Below are positions 1 through 8,914 of a stretch of DNA of 37,522 nt, one piece after another. The notes under the pieces were generated by a model. The model ran no database searches and was not told the origin of the DNA. It saw only the letters and a list, made by a program, of their open reading frames with translations. Origin of the DNA: Pelagibius litoralis (GTDB taxonomy: Bacteria > Pseudomonadota > Alphaproteobacteria > Kiloniellales > DSM-21159); assembly GCA_029287455.1 (NCBI GenBank), contig JARFRB010000138.1:1-37522 (forward strand). The letters run 5' to 3'. Every line of letters begins with the position of its first letter. Positions within the stretch are counted from its first letter, which is position 1. Both the position numbers and the translations under genes were made by a program.

Positions 1-137
1 TGAACCGGAAAGGATCGCGCTGAACTTTTCCTGAAGCCAAGTTGCGAGATGGAAAGAGACCGACAACAACCCACCATTCAATCGCCCGCGAATGCCCTCC
101 AGGTGATGGCTGAGCCGCTAACTCGCGGTGAGTGGAG
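1..137. other. Left-edge region before the MmgE/PrpD gene
   Basis: No convincing gene is visible. A short plus-strand frame beginning at the ATG at 49 stops at 139-141, overlapping the next start codon as ATGA, but its 30 codons resemble nothing I know. GGTGAG at 126-131 is the likely ribosome binding site of the next gene. Any promoter probably lies to the left of, or within, this stretch; I see no clear -35/-10 pair. Confidence 0.4.
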
Positions 138-1526
138 ATGAGCGGCGCGCAAGTTCAAATAGCCCCCCCCGAACAAACTTTCGCGAATTGGCTTGCGGCC
201 TGGGGCGCAGCCCAGACACTGGTGACGGTTCCCGGCACGGAAGCCCAGGCCCGCCAGGCCTTGGTTGACACGGTTGCCTGTATGCTGGGCGGCCGGACCG
301 AGCCGCAAGCGCGCGCAGCCATAAAGGCGCTCGAGGAGAGCGGCGAAGCGGGCGGAAGCGTCCCCGTCGGCGGAGGTCCTGGCCTGACGCTTGGTGGTGC
401 GGCACTGATAAACGGCATCCGCGCCCATGCCCTTGACTTCGACGACTGCGAAACGGCGGGGTCGACCCATCCAAGCGCGGCAATTCTCGGGGCGATCTTG
501 GCCATTTCCAGCAGCACGCCGCTCTCTCTTGGCGCTGTCCTGGAGGCTTGGGCCGTCGGCTACGAAACCATTGTGCGGCTGGGCCAGGCCCTGGGGTACG
601 GACACTATCGGATCGGTTGGCACGCCACCGCCACCCTGGGGACGATCGGCGCGGCGGCTGCCTCTGCCCGGGCTCTTGGGCTTGACGCCGAGGGCATGCG
701 CGGCGCGATGACGCTCGCGACGAGCAGCTCGGCCGGGCTGAAGCTACAGTTCGGCAGCGACGCCAAGGCTCTGCATGCCGGCCAAGCCGCGCAGGCGGGA
801 CTGCGGGCGGCGCTGCTGGCCCGGGCCGGCATGACGGCGGCGGCGGACATCTTCGAGGCCCCGAACGGCTTTTTCGATGTCTATGGCACCACCGCCTCGC
901 GGCGCGGCGGGAAAGTTATGGCCGAGGTGGAGCTAGGCGCGGCGACGCGCGACTTCCCGGTTCTGCGCAAAGCCTGGCCGTCATGCGGCTACACCCATCG
1001 TGCCATCGAAGCGGCCGAACTCCTGGCTGCCGAGCTCAGGCCAGAGGCCGGTCGGATTGCCGGCGTTCGCGTTCTCATGCCCGAACCCTATGCGCGGGTC
1101 GCCGGCTTCCCCGGCGCACGGACAGCCGCGGAAGCACGCTTCAGCACCGCCTACTGCGTCTCCGCCACGCTGGTGAAGGGGCGCCTGGGGCTAAGGGATT
1201 TCTGGCCCGAGGCCCTGTCCCGCCCCGACGTTCAGGACTTGACCTCCCGGGTAGTCCTCGAACACCTACCGGCCAGCGATGAGCTTGAGGACATGAGCCC
1301 AAAGGCACCCGACACGGTGGAGGTCCAGCTCAGCGATGGCCGGAAGGGGCGCCGCACGATTGCCGAGGTGCGCGGCGGCCCCACCCGGCCTCTGACAGCA
1401 CGGGAAATCGTCGACAAGTTCCGCGATTGCGGCGGCACGGCCGAGATGGCCGAAGCGATGCTCCTTGGAGAGCGCGACTTGCTCCTGCGGGATATCGGGA
1501 TCCACCGGGAAACGCGGCCGGCATAG
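138..1526 (+). CDS. MmgE/PrpD family protein
   Basis: A 462-residue protein of the MmgE/PrpD family, whose studied members include 2-methylcitrate dehydratase (PrpD) and cis-aconitate decarboxylase. The family signature HALDFDD lies at residues 97-103, followed by a Thr-His-Pro at 110-112 before a hydrophobic helix, the usual order near the active site. Length is normal for the family and the protein looks cytosolic. The start is taken as ATG 138 because GGTGAG lies six bases upstream; GTG 132 is in frame and also possible. None of prpB, prpC or prpR is nearby, so a methylcitrate-cycle role is not supported. Its position ahead of two demethylating-type flavoproteins and a DMSP-lyase-like cupin suggests dehydration or decarboxylation of an unknown acid in the same pathway. 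Family assignment is firm; substrate is unknown. Confidence 0.9.
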   Translation: MSGAQVQIAPPEQTFANWLAAWGAAQTLVTVPGTEAQARQALVDTVACMLGGRTEPQARAAIKALEESGEAGGSVPVGGGPGLTLGGAALINGIRAHALDFDDCETAGSTHPSAAILGAILAISSSTPLSLGAVLEAWAVGYETIVRLGQALGYGHYRIGWHATATLGTIGAAAASARALGLDAEGMRGAMTLATSSSAGLKLQFGSDAKALHAGQAAQAGLRAALLARAGMTAAADIFEAPNGFFDVYGTTASRRGGKVMAEVELGAATRDFPVLRKAWPSCGYTHRAIEAAELLAAELRPEAGRIAGVRVLMPEPYARVAGFPGARTAAEARFSTAYCVSATLVKGRLGLRDFWPEALSRPDVQDLTSRVVLEHLPASDELEDMSPKAPDTVEVQLSDGRKGRRTIAEVRGGPTRPLTAREIVDKFRDCGGTAEMAEAMLLGERDLLLRDIGIHRETRPA

Positions 1527-1660
1527 GGGGCCGGGGCCACCCAAGTCGATCAGCGCTTTCAACGAGCCGCCAATGGTCTAGATTATCCCCCGGCACTCAT
1601 AGGCCGGGCAGGTCAGTGTCCTTGCAACGCGGCCATTAGGCCAGCAGCAGTTCGGGTCCC

Positions 1661-4147
1661 ATGCCAGACAGCCTCCCTCCCATTCCTTCTCATGCCTCGG
1701 TCGTGGTGATCGGCGGTGGCGTCATGGGGTGTTCCCTGCTCTATCACCTCGCGCGTGCGGGCGTGGGGGACGCGGTCTTGCTGGAGCGCAACCAGCTCAC
1801 CTCGGGAACCACCTGGCATTCAGCGGCTCAAGTGCGCGCCTTGCGGTCCAGTCAAAACCTGACAAACCTCATCAAGTACTCCATCGAGCTCTATTCAGCG
1901 CTGGAAGCCGAAACTGGGCAGGCAGCGGGCTGGATTCAGAAGGGCTCGCTCTCCATCGCCACTAGCCCCGACCGCTTGATCCACATCGAGCGGCAGGCAG
2001 ACCTGGCCAGGGCCTATGGCGTCGAGGCGCAGTCGATCTCCGCGGAGGAGGCGAAAGCCCGCTGGCCACTAATGCGCGCCGACGACATTCTCGGCGCGGT
2101 CTGGTCCCCCGACGACGGCCGCGTCAGCCCCTCGGACCTCTGCGCGGCGCTGGTCAAGGGTGCCAAGGCGCGCGGGGCGGCGATCTTCGAGGGAACCGGC
2201 GTGACCGGCATCGTCACCGAAGGCGGGCGGGTGCGTGCGGTGGAAACACCGCGCGGGCGCATTGCCTGTGACGCCGTGGCTCTCTGCACCGGCTTGTGGA
2301 GCCGGGGGACCGCCGCCATGGCTGGGGTCTCGCTGCCCGTCTGGCCCTGCGAGCATTTCTATCTTCTCACCAAGCCTGTCGAAGGCATCTCGGGCAACAT
2401 GCCCACCCTTTCCGACCATGACGCCCATCTTTACATCCGCGACGATTCCGGGGGCTTGCTGGTCGGCTGCTTCGAGCCGCTCGGCAAGCCGATAGACCCG
2501 GACCGTCTGGGCGAAGACTTCGCCTTCCAGCTCTTGCCGGAGGATTGGGATCACTTCGAGCCCATGATGGTGAACGCGCTGCACCGTTTGCCACCCCTCG
2601 AAACGGCCGAGGTGCGGACCCTGCTGAATGGGCCGGAGAGCTTCACGCCCGACGGCGCCTTCCTGCTGGGTGAGGCGGCGGAAACCCGGGGACTGTTCCT
2701 CGGCTGCGGGATGAACTCGGTCGGGGTCGCCACTGGTGGCGGTGCCGGCATGGCGCTGGCGCACCGCATCGTCGAGGACAAGCTTCCCTTCGATTTGCAC
2801 GAGGCCGACCCCAAGCGGTTCCCGGACTGCTTCTCCTCCGTCGAAGCGCTCTCCGCCCGCGTGCCCGAGGTCTTGGGTAAGCACTACGAGATCGCCTATC
2901 CCGGCCGCCAGTGGTCGAGCGCGCGAAACCTGCGCGCGAGCCCCTTGGGCAGGGAGTGGCGCGCCGCCAAAGCCCACTTTGGACAGTTCTTCGGCTTCGA
3001 GCGGCCTCTCTACTTCGGAAAGACCGCCGAGCCGGAGCTTACCTTCGGCAAGCCGCCATGGTTCGACCAGGTCGGGCGCGAGGTGCGTCAGGCCCACGAG
3101 GCGGTCGCGATCTTCGATCAATCCACCTTCGGTAACATCCTTGTTGAAGGGCCGGATGCCGAGACCTTCCTCGACCGGGTTTGCGCCAACGACATGTCCC
3201 GCGCGCCGGGACGGGCGATCTATACGGCCATGCTCAACGACAGGGGCGGCTTCGAAAGCGACCTCACGGCGCTGCGGTTGGAGGAGGAGCGCTACCGGCT
3301 TTACGTGGGCACGGCGGCGATCAAGAAGGACCTGGCTTGGCTGACGGCGCAGCGCCGTGCGGGCGAGCGGGTTCGCTTCGCCGACGAGACCGAGGAACTG
3401 GCGACACTTGCCGTAATGGGTCCACAGGCCCCGGCACTGGCTCGGAATATCGGTGCCGAGGCGTTGAACGGCATCGGTTATTTCCGCCACGAGTCCTTGG
3501 ATATCGGGGGGATCGAAGTGCGCGCCGCGCGCCTGTCCTACGTTGGCGAGGCTGGATGGGAAATTACCTGTGCCGCCGAGCGCGCCGGCGAGCTCTACCG
3601 GACCCTGAGGGACGCCGGTGCCGAGCCGGCGGGTCTCTACGCCCAGACCGCGATGCGGATTGAAAAGCGCTTTCTGGCAATGGGACACGATCTCGACTCC
3701 GATCTCACGCCGGTGGAAGCGGGCATGGACTTCGCTGTCGGCTGGCAGACAGACTTCATCGGGCGAGAGGCCTTGCTGCGCAGGCGCGACGCCAACGGCG
3801 GCGTTCGCGTCGTTTCGCTGCTGCTGGAGGACGCCGAAAGCACCCCCATCGGGAACGAGCCGGTCCTGTCGGCGGGCCGGATCGTAGGCAAGACCACCTC
3901 GGCGGCCTTCGGATACCGGCTTGGACGTCCCGTGGCGATTGCCACCATGGAGAAGGCCGTTCTGGAGGACCCGGGGGCCGGGGATGGAGGGACGGTGGAA
4001 CTTGCGATCGCTGGCACTTTGGCACCGGCGCGGCTCAGCCTGACACCCCTTTTCGACCCTAAAGGCGCGCGCATGAAAGCAGAACCCGATTCCAGCAGCG
4101 CTGCTCAAGAGGCGGAAACCCGGCTACATGGCGGAGGGATGCCATGA
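1661..4147 (+). CDS. FAD-dependent oxidoreductase with GcvT domain (dimethylglycine/sarcosine dehydrogenase family)
   Basis: An 828-residue two-domain enzyme. The N-terminal half is a DAO-type FAD domain with the dinucleotide motif GGGVMG at residues 18-23 and a Thr-Trp-His at 51-53. His53 matches the histidine that carries the covalent flavin in dimethylglycine and sarcosine dehydrogenases. From about residue 430 to the end it has the FAO_M and GcvT/GcvT_C domains that bind tetrahydrofolate and capture the released one-carbon unit. Such enzymes oxidatively demethylate N-methyl amino acids, yielding methylene-THF. Length fits the family (about 830). No strong ribosome binding site precedes ATG 1661. 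The stop overlaps the next gene's start as ATGA, so the two are probably translationally coupled. DMSP demethylase DmdA is also GcvT-related but lacks the FAD half. The exact substrate (dimethylglycine, sarcosine or another N-methyl compound) cannot be told from sequence. Confidence 0.92.
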   Translation: MPDSLPPIPSHASVVVIGGGVMGCSLLYHLARAGVGDAVLLERNQLTSGTTWHSAAQVRALRSSQNLTNLIKYSIELYSALEAETGQAAGWIQKGSLSIATSPDRLIHIERQADLARAYGVEAQSISAEEAKARWPLMRADDILGAVWSPDDGRVSPSDLCAALVKGAKARGAAIFEGTGVTGIVTEGGRVRAVETPRGRIACDAVALCTGLWSRGTAAMAGVSLPVWPCEHFYLLTKPVEGISGNMPTLSDHDAHLYIRDDSGGLLVGCFEPLGKPIDPDRLGEDFAFQLLPEDWDHFEPMMVNALHRLPPLETAEVRTLLNGPESFTPDGAFLLGEAAETRGLFLGCGMNSVGVATGGGAGMALAHRIVEDKLPFDLHEADPKRFPDCFSSVEALSARVPEVLGKHYEIAYPGRQWSSARNLRASPLGREWRAAKAHFGQFFGFERPLYFGKTAEPELTFGKPPWFDQVGREVRQAHEAVAIFDQSTFGNILVEGPDAETFLDRVCANDMSRAPGRAIYTAMLNDRGGFESDLTALRLEEERYRLYVGTAAIKKDLAWLTAQRRAGERVRFADETEELATLAVMGPQAPALARNIGAEALNGIGYFRHESLDIGGIEVRAARLSYVGEAGWEITCAAERAGELYRTLRDAGAEPAGLYAQTAMRIEKRFLAMGHDLDSDLTPVEAGMDFAVGWQTDFIGREALLRRRDANGGVRVVSLLLEDAESTPIGNEPVLSAGRIVGKTTSAAFGYRLGRPVAIATMEKAVLEDPGAGDGGTVELAIAGTLAPARLSLTPLFDPKGARMKAEPDSSSAAQEAETRLHGGGMP

Positions 4148-6198
4148 AAACACCCTACCCAGCCCTCTTCGAGCCCATGCGGTTGGGGCACCTGCGGCTC
4201 AAGAACCGCATCATCAGCACAAGCCATGCGCCAGCCTATGCGGAGGGTGGGCGCCCCGGCGAGCGCTATCAGAGATACCACGAGGAAAAGGCCAAGGGCG
4301 GCTTGTCGCTAACAATGTTCGGCGGCGCCTCCTCCATATCGCCGGATTCGCCGCCGTCCTTCGGGCAAATCCAGGTTGGCGACGACGGCATAGTGCCGTT
4401 CTTCAAATCCTTCGCCGAGCGCATACACGCCCATGGCGTGGGGCTGATGTGCCAGCTGAGCCACGCCGGGCGCCGCACCCACGCCACCTCCGGCAATTGG
4501 CTGCCCGCCGTGGCACCCTCGCCGATCCGGGAGCCCGCGCACGGGTCCATGCCGAAAGCCATGAGTACAGCCGACATACGCCGGGTGGTCGCGGATTACG
4601 CGGCCGCCGCGCGTCGCTGCAAGGAAGGCGGGCTGGACGGCTGCGAACTGCTCGCGTCGGGCCACCTCATCGGCCAGTTCTGGAGCGGCCTTTCGAACCG
4701 CCGGACCGACGCCTACGGCGGCTCTTTCGAGAACCGGCTTCGTTTCGGCATGGAAGTTTTGGAGGCGGTGCGCAAGGCAACGGGCGGCGACTTCATCGTT
4801 AGCCTTCGCTTCACCGCAAACGAGTTCCTGGAAGGTGGCATCGACGAGGCCGAGGGACTGGAAATCGCCAGGCGCCATGCGTCGTCCGGCCTGGTTGACT
4901 GTCTGAATGTCTCGGGAGGAGCCAATTGGACCAAGGCCGGCGTGGCCGAGACCGTTCCCTCCATGGCCTTCGCCTCCGGCCGTTTCATCGAGCTCGCGGG
5001 GAAGGTCCGGCGCGCCACCGGCCTGCCGGTTCTGCATGCGGAGGGCGTGCCGGACTTGGCCACCGCCAACTTCGCCGTCAGCGAAGGCCACGTGGATCTG
5101 ATCGGCATGACCCGCGCGCAGATTGCCGACCCGCACATAGTCAAGAAGCACTTGGCCGGCGAGGACGAAGCCATCCGCCCTTGCGTCGGGGCGGGCTATT
5201 GCATCGATCGCATCTACCGCGGCGGCGACGCGCTTTGCGCCCACAATCCGGCCACGGGACGGGAGCTTTACGTGCCGCACAGCGTCGAACCCTCGCCCGG
5301 CCCGGCTCTAACAGTGGTCATAGTAGGGGCGGGGCCGGCCGGCATGGAAGCGGCCTGGCGCGCCGCGGCTCGCGGTCACCGGGTCCGGGTGCTGGAGGCT
5401 CAAGGGGAGCCGGGGGGGCAGATCTTGCTCGGTGCGCGCCTGGCTTGGAGGCAAAACTTGCTCGGCGTTGCCCGATGGCTATACGACCGCTGCCAGGCGC
5501 TCGGGGTGGAGTTCAGCTTCAACCGCTTCGCGGAAGCCGAGGATATCCTTGCGCTGGCCCCGGATGTGGTCATCCTGGCGACCGGTGGGCTGCCGAACTT
5601 TTCAACGGTTGAGGGAGGGGAAGACCACGCCATTTCGGTCTGGGATGTCCTGTCGGGGAACGTCGCTCCCTCCGGCAGCTTCCTGATTTTCGACGATACC
5701 GGCGGTCAGAGCGGCCCCTCGGCTGCGGAATTCCTGTCGGGGGCGGGTGCGGAAGTGGAACTGGTGACCCCTGACCGCTGCATCGCTGAGGATGTCGGCG
5801 TCACGAACCACGCCATTCACCTGCGCAACCTCTATGCCGCCGGTGCTCGTTTGACGCCCGATCAACGGCTTCGGCGGATCGAGAAGGACGGCAATCGCCT
5901 GATGGCACAGCTTGAGAACGAGTACAGCGGCGAGACGCAAACCCGCAAGGTGGATCATGTGGTGGTGGAGGCAGGCACACTTCCCTTCGACGACCTCTAC
6001 GCGGCTTTGGTGGAGCGCTCCGTGAATGGCGAGGAGTTCGACCCGGAGGCCTTCATGACGGCTTCCCGGCAGCCGGCGGTCGCGGAACTGCCCGATGCTG
6101 AGAATGGCTACGCGCTGTTCCGGATCGGCGATGCCTTGGCCACGCGCGGCCTGCACGCGGCCGTGTTCGATGCCGCCAGGCTGTGTTCGCGCCTTTAG
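4144..6198 (+). CDS. NADH:flavin oxidoreductase of the TMADH/DgcA/2,4-dienoyl-CoA reductase type
   Basis: A 684-residue modular flavoprotein. Residues 1-370 form an old-yellow-enzyme TIM barrel binding FMN, with HAGR at 107-110 and the classic YGGSFENRLRF at 191-201. A cysteine-rich linker follows, with Cys347, Cys353 and Cys365, then a C-terminal FAD/NAD(P) domain with GAGPAG at 395-400. Family members include trimethylamine dehydrogenase, 2,4-dienoyl-CoA reductase and DgcA of dimethylglycine catabolism. The TMADH-type cluster uses four cysteines (C-x2-C-x2-C-x12-C); here the second is Ala350, which may be normal in the DgcA-like branch. Start ATG 4144 overlaps the preceding stop, so it is co-expressed with the FAD/GcvT enzyme. 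The pairing points to demethylation of an N-methylated substrate. No dgcB or ETF gene is visible nearby. Confidence 0.9.
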   Translation: MKTPYPALFEPMRLGHLRLKNRIISTSHAPAYAEGGRPGERYQRYHEEKAKGGLSLTMFGGASSISPDSPPSFGQIQVGDDGIVPFFKSFAERIHAHGVGLMCQLSHAGRRTHATSGNWLPAVAPSPIREPAHGSMPKAMSTADIRRVVADYAAAARRCKEGGLDGCELLASGHLIGQFWSGLSNRRTDAYGGSFENRLRFGMEVLEAVRKATGGDFIVSLRFTANEFLEGGIDEAEGLEIARRHASSGLVDCLNVSGGANWTKAGVAETVPSMAFASGRFIELAGKVRRATGLPVLHAEGVPDLATANFAVSEGHVDLIGMTRAQIADPHIVKKHLAGEDEAIRPCVGAGYCIDRIYRGGDALCAHNPATGRELYVPHSVEPSPGPALTVVIVGAGPAGMEAAWRAAARGHRVRVLEAQGEPGGQILLGARLAWRQNLLGVARWLYDRCQALGVEFSFNRFAEAEDILALAPDVVILATGGLPNFSTVEGGEDHAISVWDVLSGNVAPSGSFLIFDDTGGQSGPSAAEFLSGAGAEVELVTPDRCIAEDVGVTNHAIHLRNLYAAGARLTPDQRLRRIEKDGNRLMAQLENEYSGETQTRKVDHVVVEAGTLPFDDLYAALVERSVNGEEFDPEAFMTASRQPAVAELPDAENGYALFRIGDALATRGLHAAVFDAARLCSRL

Positions 6199-6283
6199 CC
6201 CCGGCCAAGCGCCGCCGAGCTCGCCTTGCCTCGTTGGAGCGCGAAGGGCCCGATGTATTGAAGGGCGCGAGGACCTGCGCTAA

Positions 6284-7060
6284 ATGGATCGCCTGGCGCA
6301 GCGTTCGGACGAGCGACCCATGACCGACCAAACCCAATTGGCCAGAGCGGCACGCGGGCTGTTAGACGGATTGGCGTCGGAACTGGCGCGGCGGTCAAAC
6401 GGCGAGCCCGCGCTGGCGCCCTTTGCCGCCGAACTCGCCGCCATGCAAAGCGATCGGGTGCAACGCGGCCCCTTTCCGGCGCTCGACCATCCCGGGATGT
6501 CTCAGCTCGAATCGGCCCTCGCGGCGATGCCCGACGATCTCGCCCTCGCGCCCTTGGTCCGAAGCGCGGCCCGGACCATGGACTGGAGTCAGATCTTCAG
6601 CGGCGGCGGAATTGAACCCAACCTGGCCGAGGGCATGCTGGCCGCGCAAGCAGCGGGTACTTATGGAGTCTTCGCCAGCGACCGCAGTGCCGCCGGGCTT
6701 TTCCTGCTCGCGCCTAAGATTCTCTACCCCCCGCACACCCACACCGCGGCGGAAATTTACGTCGTCCTTTCCGGCAACCTCGATCTGGTTCACGGGGTGG
6801 ATGGCGCGCCGTTTCGTGTGGGTCCGGGCGAAGTCTCCATGACCCCGCCGAACCGCCTTCACGCCCTCATGACCGGCGACGAGCCCGTCTTGGCCGCCTA
6901 TGTGTGGATCGGCGATATCTATTGCCGGAACTGGTGGTGGGACAGAGATCCCAGCGGCGCTTGGCGGCGGACCGCCTGGAGACGCGCAGCCAACGGACCG
7001 TGGCAAGCAGAGCACAGCGAACCCATTACGCCGGACCTTATGGCCGAGGCCCACCCCTAG
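6284..7060 (+). CDS. Cupin of the dimethylsulfoniopropionate lyase (DddQ-like) family
   Basis: A 258-residue protein whose C-terminal half is a cupin barrel. His151, His153, Glu157, Tyr159 and a distal His193 fall in the arrangement of the metal ligands and catalytic tyrosine of DddQ-type lyases, which split DMSP into dimethyl sulfide and acrylate. A following VLSG (161-164) and a Pro-Gly-Glu turn (181-183) are typical of the cupin fold. The N-terminal half is helical and alanine-rich, as in the DMSP_lyase family. No signal peptide is seen. The start is uncertain: ATG 6284 has GAGGA ten bases upstream, while ATG 6320 is in frame with a weaker site. It lies 85 bases after the flavoprotein gene on the same strand and is probably in the same operon. 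Family membership is well supported. Activity on DMSP itself is inference, since several cupins in this superfamily act on other acids. Confidence 0.75.
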   Translation: MDRLAQRSDERPMTDQTQLARAARGLLDGLASELARRSNGEPALAPFAAELAAMQSDRVQRGPFPALDHPGMSQLESALAAMPDDLALAPLVRSAARTMDWSQIFSGGGIEPNLAEGMLAAQAAGTYGVFASDRSAAGLFLLAPKILYPPHTHTAAEIYVVLSGNLDLVHGVDGAPFRVGPGEVSMTPPNRLHALMTGDEPVLAAYVWIGDIYCRNWWWDRDPSGAWRRTAWRRAANGPWQAEHSEPITPDLMAEAHP

Positions 7061-7102
7061 AGGGGATTCAAGTGCTTCGCCCTTCGCCGCGGCGGGCGCG
7101 CG

Positions 7103-8914
7103 TCAGTAAAGCTCCGCCACTTCCCGATGGCAGGCGATCCGGTGACCGTTCGGCAGAGGCCGGATCGGTGGGTCTTTCACATCGCAGGTCCCTGGGATCG
7201 CCATGGGGCAACGCTTATGAAATGGGCAGCCAGTGGCGCCGATCTCGACGACGGACGCCGCCGCGAGCTGTGCGGTCTCGGTTTCGCGGATCTCCTCCAG
7301 CCAGCCAACCCGCATTTCCGGGACGGAATGCAGCAGCAGGGAGGTATAGGGGTGATAGGGCGGCGAAAGGATTTGCGCCGTCGGCCCCTGCTCGGCGACG
7401 CGGCCGGCGTAGAGCACCACGACCCGATCGGCGAAACTCGCCACGGTCGAGAGGTCGTGGCTAATAAACACGAAGGTGACGCCCAGATCGTCCTGCAAGC
7501 GCTTCAAGAGCTCGATGATCTGCGCGCCGACCACGGTGTCGAGGGCTGAGGTCACCTCGTCGCAGAGGATGACTTCCGGTTCGGCCGCGAGCGCGCGGGC
7601 AAGATTCACGCGCTGCTTCTGGCCGCCGGACAAAGCCTGTGGGCGGCGGTTGGCGAACTCGGCAGGCAAATCGACCATCTTGAGCAGTTCGGCGACCCGT
7701 TCGCGCCGCTTATCGGCCGGCATGTCGAGGTAGAACTCCAGCGGGCGTTCCAGCGCCTGCCCGATGGTCTTCAAGGGATTGAAGGACACGTCGGGCATCT
7801 GCATGACGATCTGGACCCGGCGCAGTTGTTCGCGCGTGCGGTCCTTGACGTCGCTCGGAAGCGCCGAGCCATCGAGCAAGATCTCGCCGGACGCCGCCGG
7901 AAGAAGCCCCGAAATGACGCGGGCGAGGGTCGATTTGCCGCATCCGGATTCACCGATGACGCCGACCGCCGAGCCCCGCGGGATGTCGACAGACACATCG
8001 TGCAGAACCTGAACCACCACACCACCGCCGATGCGTTTTCCATAGCCGGCATCGATAGCCGCCACGTCGATCACCGTATCGTCCGTTGCCTCGCGGCTTC
8101 CGGCCCCTTCGCCGGTCCGCTTCGGGGGCGGGCGCACGGCCGCCATCAGCTTGCGGGTATAGTCTTCTTGCGGGTCGTGGAGAATTTGCTCGGTCGGGCC
8201 TTCTTCGACGGTTTCGCCACCAAGCAGCACATGGATCCTGTCGGCCACCTGAGCAACCACCGCCAAGTCGTGAGTTACGTAGATTGCGGCGGCCCCGGAA
8301 TCGCGGATGGCATCCTTGAAGGCCGCGAGCACCTCGACCTGCGTCGTCACGTCCAAGGCCGTCGTGGGCTCGTCAAGCACGAGAAGATCGGGCTGGGCAT
8401 TCATCGCCATCACGGCCATCAGGCGCTGAAGCTGACCGCCCGAAACTTGGTGCGGGTACTTGCGGATGATGTTCTCGGGATCGGGAAGCTGCATGCGGCG
8501 CGCAAGATCGACCATCCGGGTTTCGGCCTCGGCCTTTGTGCCCACGCCGTGAACCATGGAGACTTCGGTGATCTGATCGTCGAGGCGCAGTGAGGCGTTA
8601 AAGGACGCGGCCGCGGACTGCGCCACATAGGAGATCCTGGCACCGCGCACGACCCGCTTTTGCTCCAGCGTCATGTCGAGAACGCTAATACCGTCGAAAA
8701 TGACCTCTCCGCCCGAGAAACGGCAGCCAGGCTTGGCGTAGCCCATGGAGGACACGGCGATCGTGGACTTGCCGGCGCCGGATTCCCCAATCAGGGCGAG
8801 CACTTCGCCCCGGTTCACCTCTAGCGAAACCCCCTTCACAATCGGTGAATAGGGGCTGCGGGTATTTCGCCGCCCCTCGACGCGCAGGTCGTTGATTTGC
8901 AGCAGTGCGCTCAC
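7103..8914 (-). CDS. Dipeptide/oligopeptide-type ABC transporter, fused ATP-binding subunit (DppD-DppF type)
   Basis: A 603-residue protein with two complete ABC ATPase domains in one chain. The first has Walker A GESGAGKST at residues 43-51, signature VSGGQ and Walker B LLVLDEPTTALD. The second has GESGCGKST, signature LSGGQ and a Walker B ending CDEVTSALD. The C-terminus carries the Opp/Dpp extension with four cysteines (CPFHKRCP and two more), known in this subfamily to bind an iron-sulfur cluster. It energises the two permeases encoded just upstream. The start is GTG 8914, overlapping the permease stop as GTGA. The frame is open further upstream to 9235, but that part lies inside the permease gene and is not homologous. 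Substrate cannot be read from the ATPase; peptides, or small onium/amino-acid solutes, are possible. Confidence 0.93.
   Translation of the reverse strand: MSALLQINDLRVEGRRNTRSPYSPIVKGVSLEVNRGEVLALIGESGAGKSTIAVSSMGYAKPGCRFSGGEVIFDGISVLDMTLEQKRVVRGARISYVAQSAAASFNASLRLDDQITEVSMVHGVGTKAEAETRMVDLARRMQLPDPENIIRKYPHQVSGGQLQRLMAVMAMNAQPDLLVLDEPTTALDVTTQVEVLAAFKDAIRDSGAAAIYVTHDLAVVAQVADRIHVLLGGETVEEGPTEQILHDPQEDYTRKLMAAVRPPPKRTGEGAGSREATDDTVIDVAAIDAGYGKRIGGGVVVQVLHDVSVDIPRGSAVGVIGESGCGKSTLARVISGLLPAASGEILLDGSALPSDVKDRTREQLRRVQIVMQMPDVSFNPLKTIGQALERPLEFYLDMPADKRRERVAELLKMVDLPAEFANRRPQALSGGQKQRVNLARALAAEPEVILCDEVTSALDTVVGAQIIELLKRLQDDLGVTFVFISHDLSTVASFADRVVVLYAGRVAEQGPTAQILSPPYHPYTSLLLHSVPEMRVGWLEEIRETETAQLAAASVVEIGATGCPFHKRCPMAIPGTCDVKDPPIRPLPNGHRIACHREVAELY

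Noticed and set aside
49-141. A 30-codon frame ending in ATGA overlap with the MmgE/PrpD start
   Set aside because: The overlap looks attractive, but there is no ribosome binding site or recognisable sequence, and the length is at chance level in GC-rich DNA.
2069-4108. A 679-codon open frame on the minus strand, inside the FAD/GcvT gene
   Set aside because: It is an antisense shadow of a long GC-rich gene. Its translation shows no domain, whereas the plus-strand frame has FAD, covalent-histidine and GcvT features.
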